From CAYQJC01 sp964417825 (lineage in GTDB: Bacteria > Patescibacteriota > Minisyncoccia > Minisyncoccales > CG1-02-41-26), in the NCBI GenBank assembly GCA_964417825.1, contig CAYQJC010000005.1, positions 1 through 25,691 on the forward strand: DNA of 25,691 bases. Direction: 5' to 3'. A program made the position numbers and the translations under genes. The notes under the pieces were generated by a model. It did not search any database. It was given only the letters and a program-made list of their open reading frames with translations, and was not told the origin of the DNA. Shown piece after piece: positions 21,030-25,691 of this stretch; positions within the stretch are counted from its first letter, which is position 1; each line of letters begins with the position of its first letter.

Positions 21030-22394
21030 ATGTTTTCTCGTCTCTCAAGAACACTCGTTCTGATTAGTTTTATCTCAAGTTTATGTTTTTTTAGTTCTCT
21101 TTTTAATTTTCAAAGTTCTGCTCAAAGCTTAATTGAGGAAAGAGAAGCATTGGAGAAAGAATTACAAAAACTGGAGGAAGAAATTGCTCAGTACGAAAGG
21201 GACATTACAAAAACTCAACAAGAGAAAAAGAGTTTACAGAACGAAATTTATATCTTAAGGCAGAAAATTAATAAATTAGATTCTCAAATTTACCGAAACA
21301 ATCTAATTATTAAAGATTTAAGTCTTCAGATTCAAGATACTCAAAATTCTATTAATCAGACCAGCCTAAAGATTTCTCAGATTCAAGAGAATCTTGGTAA
21401 TATTTTGCAACTTCGTTACGAAGAAGACCAAAGAACGTTAGTTGAGATATTTTTAGTCGAAGAAAGTTTATCTGGTTTTTTTGACAATCTAATGGCTTTG
21501 GAGGTTCTTAATTTAAAAACTCAAGAGCTTTTAAACAATGTAAAGAATTTGAAGACCAATTTAGAGAACCAGAAAAAGGAAATGGATCAAGAGAAAGAGA
21601 ACTTAGAGAGAATGGTAATTATCCAAACTCTTCAGAAACAAGAACAACAAAAAACTAAACAAGAGCAAGAATATCTTTTAAGGCTTACCGAAAGCCAATA
21701 TCAACAATATCTTCAAAAGAAACAAAAAGCTGAAGAAAAAGCAGCGGAAATTAGAGCAAGAATCTTTGAGTTGATCGGTGTGCCAGAAGCCCCAACTTTT
21801 GGTGAGGCCTTGGACTTGGCTAAGTATGTTCAAAGTATTACTGGCGTGAGACCTGCCTTTCTTTTAGCAGTTTTAACCCAAGAGTCAAACATTGGCAAAA
21901 ATGTTGGCCAATGTTATTTAAAAAATCCTACTACCGGGGAAGGAGTAGTAGCTTTTAACGGTAAAAAAGTTTCTCGGGTGATGAAGCCAAACAGAGACGT
22001 TCCTTATTTCTTAGCTATTACAAAAAAATTAGGTCGTGATCCTTATAACACATTGGTTTCTTGTCCAATGAGCTATGGTTGGGGGGGAGCAATGGGACCG
22101 GCTCAATTCATTCCCTCTACTTGGGTGCGCTATGAGGAAAGAATAAGTAAGATCACCGGAAAACCTGCTGATCCTTGGAATATTAAAGACGCTTTTTTAG
22201 CAGCTGGATTGTACTTGGCTGACTACGGAGCAGCTAAAGGAACTGAAACGGCTGAGTGGAAAGCAGCAATGATTTACTTTTCAGGCACCACTCGAAGAAC
22301 TCGTTACAATGGTTATGGATTTTATGGAGACTCAGTAATAAATCTGGCTGCTAAATATCAAAGCGATATCGAAGTTTTAGAGGCAGCAAAGTGA
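21030..22394 (+). CDS. Secreted coiled-coil protein with MltB-like lytic transglycosylase domain
   Basis: This 454-residue protein has three parts. A signal peptide or anchor covers residues about 1-32 (VLISFISSLCFFSSLF). A long Glu/Gln/Lys-rich coiled coil runs from about 33 to 245 and resembles the PcsB/EnvC/CwlO regulatory coil. The SLT_2 domain runs from about 255 to 440. In it, Glu285 of LAVLTQESNIGKNVG is the likely catalytic acid, and SYGWGGAMGPAQFIPSTW (348-365) is the typical substrate-groove motif. Such enzymes cleave peptidoglycan glycan strands; the PcsB-like coil suggests control by an FtsEX-type divisome complex. Cys295 and Cys345 may form a disulfide outside the cell. It converges on prfA with a 3-bp gap and no terminator is visible between them. 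Confidence 0.87.
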   Translation: MFSRLSRTLVLISFISSLCFFSSLFNFQSSAQSLIEEREALEKELQKLEEEIAQYERDITKTQQEKKSLQNEIYILRQKINKLDSQIYRNNLIIKDLSLQIQDTQNSINQTSLKISQIQENLGNILQLRYEEDQRTLVEIFLVEESLSGFFDNLMALEVLNLKTQELLNNVKNLKTNLENQKKEMDQEKENLERMVIIQTLQKQEQQKTKQEQEYLLRLTESQYQQYLQKKQKAEEKAAEIRARIFELIGVPEAPTFGEALDLAKYVQSITGVRPAFLLAVLTQESNIGKNVGQCYLKNPTTGEGVVAFNGKKVSRVMKPNRDVPYFLAITKKLGRDPYNTLVSCPMSYGWGGAMGPAQFIPSTWVRYEERISKITGKPADPWNIKDAFLAAGLYLADYGAAKGTETAEWKAAMIYFSGTTRRTRYNGYGFYGDSVINLAAKYQSDIEVLEAAK

Positions 22395-22397
22395 TGA

Positions 22398-23123
22398 TTA
22401 AGCGAGATTTCTTTGAAGTTTTTTAATAATTGGACTTAGATCTCCATTGAGAATTTTCTCAATGTTATGCCAGCTTTTTTTAATTCGATGGTCAGTAACT
22501 CTATCTTGGGGAAAATTATAGGTTCTTATTTTTTCTGCTCTTTCTGATGAACCGATTTGACTTCTTCTTTTTTCTTTGATTTCACTTTCAGTTTTTTCTT
22601 TTTCTATTTCAAAAAGCTTAGCTTCTAAGATTGAGAGAGCAGCTTTTTTATTTGCTTCAAGATTTCTTTGCGATTGAGAAGAAACAACTAAACCAGTTGG
22701 TAGATGGGTAATTCGAACAGCAGTTTGACGCTTATTAACATACTGTCCCCCAGGACCTGAGGCTTTAAAAAAATCCATCTTAATTTCCGAAGGTGAAATC
22801 TTAATCTGTTGGGATCGGGGCTCTGGTAAAACTGCTACTGAAACAGTAGAGGTGTGAACTCTGTTTCCTTTTTCTGTCTTAGGTACTCTTTGGACTCGGT
22901 GGACTCCTCCTTCATATTGGAGTTCTGAAAGAGCACCTTCTCCTTTTATTTTTATGATTATTTGTTTAAATCCTCCCAGATCAGAGTAGTGGGCATCCAG
23001 GACGCTAAGCTTCCAGTTTTTTGATTGAGCATATTTTGAATACATTCGAAAAAGATCTCGGGCAAACAAAGCCGCTTCTTCTCCTCCAGCTCCCGCTCTA
23101 ATTTCCATAATAAGTGAGTCCAT
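22398..23123 (-). CDS. prfA: Peptide chain release factor 1, short form lacking the N-terminal domain
   Basis: This 241-residue class I release factor has a GGQ motif (125-127, in ASGPGGQYVNKRQTAVRITH) that triggers peptidyl-tRNA hydrolysis. It has a PxT codon-recognition motif (PKT, 81-83, in HRVQRVPKTEKGNRVHTS), which marks RF1 (UAA/UAG) rather than RF2 (SPF). Bacterial RF1 is usually ~355 residues; this one begins at MEIRAGAGGEEAALFARDLFRMY, corresponding to about residue 105 of E. coli RF1, so domain 1 is missing. An in-frame TAA lies nine codons upstream of the ATG, so no longer product is possible from this locus. A good promoter precedes it, which argues for a functional gene. It is divergent from rpmE, its common neighbour. 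Confidence 0.88.
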   Translation of the reverse strand: MDSLIMEIRAGAGGEEAALFARDLFRMYSKYAQSKNWKLSVLDAHYSDLGGFKQIIIKIKGEGALSELQYEGGVHRVQRVPKTEKGNRVHTSTVSVAVLPEPRSQQIKISPSEIKMDFFKASGPGGQYVNKRQTAVRITHLPTGLVVSSQSQRNLEANKKAALSILEAKLFEIEKEKTESEIKEKRRSQIGSSERAEKIRTYNFPQDRVTDHRIKKSWHNIEKILNGDLSPIIKKLQRNLA

Positions 23124-23158
23124 AATTTTGATTGTATTTAGAGTTAATTATATTTTCA

Positions 23159-23187
23159 ATTATATATTTTGAAACTTGATTTTTCAA
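23159..23187 (-). promoter_or_regulatory. Promoter of prfA
   Basis: On the minus strand, TTGAAA (23187-23182) and TATAAT (23164-23159) are 17 bp apart. The predicted start is near 23152, about 29 nt before the prfA ATG. A second TATAAT lies at 23152-23147. This supports the short reading frame as the true gene. Confidence 0.65.
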
Positions 23188-23194
23188 CTTTTTT

Positions 23195-23223
23195 TTGTTA
23201 ACATTCAAAAAATTGAGGATAAG
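23195..23223 (+). promoter_or_regulatory. Possible promoter of rpmE-rpsB-tsf
   Basis: TTGTTA (23195-23200) and GATAAG (23218-23223) are 17 bp apart, each matching the consensus at four of six positions. It is placed back-to-back with the prfA promoter and 27 bp before the rpmE ATG. Confidence 0.35.
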
Positions 23224-23249
23224 GCCAACAAAGGCTAGCTAAAATAATT

Positions 23250-23480
23250 ATGAAGAAGGACATTCATCCAAAATACTATCATAGAGCAAAAGTCCATTGT
23301 GCTTGTGGGGCTAGTTTTGAAATCGGCTCGACTAAAGAATCGATCGAAACAGAAATCTGCTATAAATGCCACCCTTTCTTCACTGGTAAAGAAAAACTTG
23401 TGGATACCGCTGGAAGGGTGGAGAAATTTAAGAGAAGATTAGCCAAGAAAGAAGAACTCGTAAAAAAGAAGAAAAAATAA
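23250..23480 (+). CDS. rpmE: 50S ribosomal protein L31, zinc-binding form
   Basis: This 76-residue protein has the L31 signature: HPKYYHRAKVHCACGASFEIGST, then ICYKCHPFFTGKEKLVDTAGRVEKFKRR. Four cysteines (17, 19, 37, 40) form the zinc ribbon, so this is the C+ (zinc-containing) type. The C-terminal ~10 residues are almost all lysine, a rRNA-binding tail. It begins a probable rpmE-rpsB-tsf transcript, with the rpsB start 3 bp after the stop. Confidence 0.95.
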   Translation: MKKDIHPKYYHRAKVHCACGASFEIGSTKESIETEICYKCHPFFTGKEKLVDTAGRVEKFKRRLAKKEELVKKKKK

Positions 23481-23483
23481 ACT

Positions 23484-24233
23484 ATGACAGTAGAAATTAT
23501 TGATTCCAAGAAAAAATATAAGTACGGCATAAAACCTAAAGAGATGATGGCTGCGGGAGTTCATCTTGGACATCGGACCTCAAAACTTCACCCAAAGATG
23601 GAAAGTTTTATTTTGGGAATTAGAAATACCGTTCATGTTTTTGATTTAGAAAAAACTGCAGAGTATCTAGAAAAGGCATTAAGTTTTATTGAGGAAATGA
23701 GTAAAAAAGGTGGCACTTTACTTTTAATTGGAACAAAAGTTCCTCTCCGTAGTTTGGTTACTCAAATTGCTAAAGATTGTGGACTTCCTTATGTTACTGA
23801 ACGATGGTTGGGTGGAACATTTACTAATTTTGAAGTAATTTCCAAAAGAGCAGAATATTTTAAAGAAATGGAAGAGAAAAAGGAAAAAGGGGAGCTTGAA
23901 AAATATACCAAAAAAGAAAGAATGAAGATAGAGAAAGAGTTAGAGGATTTAAGAAAAAAATTTGAAGGGATAAAAGATATGAAAAAAATTCCCGAAGCGG
24001 TATTTATTTGTGATATTATTAAAGATAAATTAGCTTTAAAAGAAGCAAAAAAGAAAGGAGTGAAGGTGGTGGCTATCTGTGACACTAATGCCGACCCTTC
24101 CTTAGTTGATTATCCTATTCCAGCCAACGACGATGCAATATCTGCGGTAAAATATATTTTGGAAAAGGTTAAAGAAGTGATAAAGAAATCCAAAGCCCAA
24201 ATGTCAAATACCAAAGCAAATCCAAATGACTAA
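23484..24233 (+). CDS. rpsB: 30S ribosomal protein S2
   Basis: This 249-residue protein shows the S2 landmarks MMAAGVHLGHRTSKLHPKMESFILGIRNTVHVFDLEKT, TLLLIGTKVPLRSLV, VTERWLGGTFTNFEVISKR and VVAICDTNADPSLVDYPIPANDDAISAVKYI. The central coiled-coil insert (EKKEKGELEKYTKKERMKIEKELEDLRKKFEGI) is typical. The last ~12 residues (AQMSNTKANPND) are unlike normal S2 tails: they are encoded by the first half of an intergenic inverted repeat (AAATGTCAAAT and AAATCCAAATGAC words). EF-Ts follows, the usual partner gene. Confidence 0.95.
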   Translation: MTVEIIDSKKKYKYGIKPKEMMAAGVHLGHRTSKLHPKMESFILGIRNTVHVFDLEKTAEYLEKALSFIEEMSKKGGTLLLIGTKVPLRSLVTQIAKDCGLPYVTERWLGGTFTNFEVISKRAEYFKEMEEKKEKGELEKYTKKERMKIEKELEDLRKKFEGIKDMKKIPEAVFICDIIKDKLALKEAKKKGVKVVAICDTNADPSLVDYPIPANDDAISAVKYILEKVKEVIKKSKAQMSNTKANPND

Positions 24234-24296
24234 ATGTCAAATTTGGATTTTGGATTTCGAGCTTTATTTGTCATTTGGATTTTGTCATTTGGATTT
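24199..24296. repeat. Inverted repeat between rpsB and tsf that encodes the S2 tail
   Basis: AAATCCAAATGAC at 24218-24230 is the perfect reverse complement of GTCATTTGGATTT, which occurs twice (24270-24282 and 24284-24296). Related words (AAATGTCAAAT, TTTGGATTTTGGATTT) fill the space between. The left part lies within rpsB up to its stop; the right part ends 8 bp before the tsf ATG and may occlude its start. Confidence 0.75.
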
Positions 24297-24304
24297 CTCA
24301 TACT

Positions 24305-24889
24305 ATGGTTTCAATTACTCAACTCAAACAACTTCGAGAGGAAACTGGTATTTCGATGATGGAATGCAAAAAAGCTCTAGAAGAAGCAAAAGGTGATATC
24401 AAAAGAGCCAAAGAGATCCTCCGAGAGAAAGGCAAAGAAATGATAAAGGGAAAAGAAGGAAGAAGTACTTCTCAAGGAATTGTAGCAAGCTATATTCATT
24501 CAGGCTCCAAAATTGGGGTTTTGCTTGAATTACATTGTGAGACTGATTTTGTAGCAAAATCAGAAGAGTTTAAAAAACTGGCCCATGAAATCTGCTTACA
24601 GATTGCAGCGATGAAACCCCTTTTTGTAAAAACCGAGGATATCCCGGAAGAATTTTTAGACGGGGAGAGAAAAATTTATCAAAAACAATTTGAGGATTCT
24701 GGTAAACCCCAAAAAATAGTTGAACAGATTATCGAAGGTAAACTAGAAAAATACAAAAAGGAGATTTCCTTGCTTTCTCAATCTTGGGTCAAAGATGAAT
24801 CAAAAACGATTGGAGAGCTAATTGATGAATATATTGCGAAATTAGGTGAGAGAATTGAGGTAGCAAGGTTTGCCAGATACGAGATATAA
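24305..24889 (+). CDS. tsf: Elongation factor Ts, short form
   Basis: This 194-residue guanine-nucleotide exchange factor for EF-Tu has an N-terminal UBA-like domain ITQLKQLREETGISMMECKKALEEAKGDIKRAKEILREKG and the core SYIHSGSKIGVLLELHCETDFVAKSEEFKKLAHEICLQIA. The core contains the TDFV motif that contacts EF-Tu. E. coli EF-Ts has 283 residues; here one core subdomain and the coiled coil are reduced, as in other short EF-Ts (e.g. Thermus and CPR). The C-terminus ELIDEYIAKLGERIEVARFARYEI is canonical. The ATG at 24305 is used; an upstream TTG at 24275 would add ten residues from the repeat. Confidence 0.94.
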   Translation: MVSITQLKQLREETGISMMECKKALEEAKGDIKRAKEILREKGKEMIKGKEGRSTSQGIVASYIHSGSKIGVLLELHCETDFVAKSEEFKKLAHEICLQIAAMKPLFVKTEDIPEEFLDGERKIYQKQFEDSGKPQKIVEQIIEGKLEKYKKEISLLSQSWVKDESKTIGELIDEYIAKLGERIEVARFARYEI

Positions 24890-24980
24890 ATCTCAAAGCT
24901 CAAATGTCAAAACTCAAAACCAAATGTCAAATGTTAAATGTTTTGTTTAATATTTAGATTTGACATCTAACATTTGAGAT
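24890..24980. repeat. Long imperfect hairpin between tsf and the small membrane protein
   Basis: ATCTCAAA (24890-24897) pairs with TTTGAGAT (24973-24980), and AAATGTC/GACATTT-type words between them (CAAATGTCAAA, CCAAATGTCAAATGTTAAATG, then ATTTGACATCTAACATTTG) give further pairing. It fills nearly the whole gap. The vocabulary is the same as in the rpsB-tsf repeat and the insert of the O-antigen-ligase gene. Confidence 0.65.
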
Positions 24981-24986
24981 AATTTC

Positions 24987-25304
24987 GTGTTAGAATTCAC
25001 TGCAAAAATAATTTTAATAGGAGGGATATTGGGAATGGGCTTTATTATCCTTCGGAAAATTCCGGTTCTGGTTAATTTACCAGAAGTTGGAGAATTAACA
25101 GAGAGAAAACCACTATCTTTCCGTTCTTTACTAAGAGAAAAAATTAAACCTAAAGAGAAACTAAAATTCCTAAAAGAGGTTGTAGTAAATAAACCAGTAG
25201 CAGGAATCAAAAAAATAAGAAGAAAGAAATCTGAATTTGAAGATGAGAATAAAGAAGTTAATTTCTCTGAAGATTATTGGGAAAAGATACGAAGAGGAGA
25301 GTAA
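24987..25304 (+). CDS. Small single-pass membrane protein, function unknown
   Basis: This 105-residue protein begins with GTG (24987), 6 bp after the hairpin repeat; no ATG lies near the start of the frame. Residues about 5-22 (TAKIILIGGILGMGFIIL) form one hydrophobic helix. The rest is a basic, Lys/Arg/Glu-rich cytoplasmic-type segment (for example REKIKPKEKLKFLKEVV and KKIRRKKSEFEDENKE) ending in EDYWEKIRRGE. Similar small anchors are common in CPR genomes near ribosomal genes, but no family is recognised. The single helix, sensible length and codon use comparable to its neighbours support a real gene. Confidence 0.6.
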   Translation: MLEFTAKIILIGGILGMGFIILRKIPVLVNLPEVGELTERKPLSFRSLLREKIKPKEKLKFLKEVVVNKPVAGIKKIRRKKSEFEDENKEVNFSEDYWEKIRRGE

Positions 25305-25329
25305 AAATTTCTGGCTCACTAGCTATCAC

Positions 25330-25351
25330 TAGCTATTAGGATAAATAGCTA
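25330..25351. terminator. Weak stem-loop between the small protein gene and tRNA-Thr
   Basis: TAGCTATT-AGGATA-AATAGCTA forms an 8-bp stem with a 6-nt loop, followed by a short TTTGTCTGTC. The stem is A/T-rich and the T-run is poor, so it is at best a weak terminator for the preceding gene or a tRNA-processing structure. Confidence 0.3.
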
Positions 25352-25373
25352 TTTGTCTGTCGGTCTTCCTTAA

Positions 25374-25445
25374 GCCGAGGTAGCTCAATGGTAGAGCAAT
25401 GGTTTTGTAAACCATAGGTTGGAGGTTCGAATCCTCTCCTCGGCT
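25374..25445 (+). tRNA. tRNA-Thr (anticodon TGT)
   Basis: This folds into a complete cloverleaf: acceptor GCCGAGG/CCTCGGC, D-stem GCTC/GAGC, anticodon stem ATGGT/ACCAT with loop TTTGTAA (anticodon TGT, reading ACA), and T-stem GGAGG/CCTCT with loop TTCGAAT. The discriminator base is T, and CCA is not encoded, so it must be added by the CCA-adding enzyme. It lies about 190 bp before the 16S gene but is followed by its own space with a separate promoter, so it is probably not part of the rRNA transcript. Confidence 0.95.
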
Positions 25446-25499
25446 TATATTCGTTTTTTGGCAGATAGGTTAAAAAATAGTGGTTGATTAATTCGGCTC

Positions 25500-25527
25500 T
25501 TGACAGAAAAAATTAGATAGGTAGAAT
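25500..25527 (+). promoter_or_regulatory. rRNA operon promoter
   Basis: A perfect TTGACA (25500-25505) and TAGAAT (25522-25527) are separated by 16 bp. It is preceded by A/T-rich DNA (25456-25480) that could serve as an UP element. The predicted start is near 25534, about 100 nt before the mature 16S end. Confidence 0.75.
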
Positions 25528-25564
25528 AGAAGTTAGAAAACTGTTTTCAAAAACAGATACTTCT

Positions 25565-25588
25565 TGCTCTTTCCAATTGAATAATTGG
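25565..25588 (+). promoter_or_regulatory. boxA-like antitermination site with adjacent stem-loop
   Basis: TGCTCTTT (25565-25572) matches the boxA core of rRNA leaders, to which NusB/S10 bind. It is followed at once by CCAATT-GAAT-AATTGG, a 6-bp stem that may act as an RNA structure in the leader. The position between promoter and 16S is as expected for rRNA antitermination. Confidence 0.5.
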
Positions 25589-25636
25589 ATTTTTAATTCC
25601 AAAGATTTCCGATTAAATGATTGGGTGAGATAACTA

Positions 25637-25691
<55 letters not shown>

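Noticed and set aside
23789..24085. Reading frame on the minus strand opposite rpsB, and similar antisense frames elsewhere
   Set aside because: It is fully inside a conserved ribosomal gene, has composition typical of a complementary shadow (Ser/Phe/Leu-rich), and has no promoter or recognisable domain.
24275..24304. TTG start for EF-Ts ten codons upstream
   Set aside because: The extra residues are encoded by the intergenic repeat and are absent from EF-Ts; the ATG at 24305 gives the normal N-terminus.

Overview
The window looks like chromosomal DNA of a Patescibacteria (Candidate Phyla Radiation) bacterium, most likely of the Parcubacteria. This is an inference from several things: the AT-rich sequence, short and tightly packed genes with 4-bp ATGA overlaps, short forms of EF-Ts and RF1, an archaeal-type phosphoglycerate mutase, a four-helix-bundle (S23-like) gene, and the first ~55 bases of a 16S rRNA. 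UGA ends many genes here, so UGA is not recoded as in Gracilibacteria or Absconditabacteria.

Layout. Positions 1-1205 hold the 3' end of a cysteine-rich MopE-like surface protein, followed by a RAYT (REP-associated tyrosine transposase) unit bounded by perfect 38-bp inverted repeats. Positions 1339-4899 hold an O-antigen-ligase/TPR membrane protein directly followed by a divergent FtsZ-family GTPase. Positions 4900-7062 hold a four-helix-bundle gene whose two ends lie in inverted repeats, then galU and an NAD(P)HX dehydratase. Positions 7203-12753 form a redox and lower-glycolysis block: an AhpF-like thioredoxin reductase, enolase, archaeal-type phosphoglycerate mutase, a membrane-anchored thioredoxin-like protein, a glutaredoxin and GAPDH. 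Positions 12770-13943 hold a PaaX/Cas2-fold regulator between five copies of a 30-bp palindromic repeat (three before, two after), followed by an AMP-forming acetyl-CoA synthetase with an apparently leaderless promoter. Positions 16051-20255 hold a type IV pilin-like protein, then PEP synthase, a PfkB-family kinase and a ferredoxin joined by 4-bp overlaps. Positions 20334-25304 are mostly translation genes (L25, RF1, L31, S2, EF-Ts) plus a coiled-coil lytic transglycosylase and a small membrane protein. The window closes with tRNA-Thr(UGU), a good rRNA promoter, a boxA-like leader and the start of the 16S gene.

How the genes fit together. GAPDH, phosphoglycerate mutase, enolase and PEP synthase cover most of the triose-phosphate to PEP/pyruvate segment. 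Acetyl-CoA synthetase and ferredoxin link to acetate and electron transfer. The reductase, thioredoxin-like protein and glutaredoxin could form a disulfide-reducing set.

The most unusual signal is structural. Palindromic DNA elements recur throughout. Some are perfect hairpins sitting in frame inside trxB and eno, one with flanking 7-bp direct repeats. Others are imperfect hairpins built from short words (such as AAATGTC, AATCGTAAATCG, GGAATTATG) that contain start or stop codons and even encode the C-terminal residues of S2, enolase and the four-helix protein. Together with the palindromes around the PaaX/Cas2-like gene and the RAYT unit, these suggest several families of small palindromic repeats shaping this genome, comparable to the Rickettsia palindromic elements.
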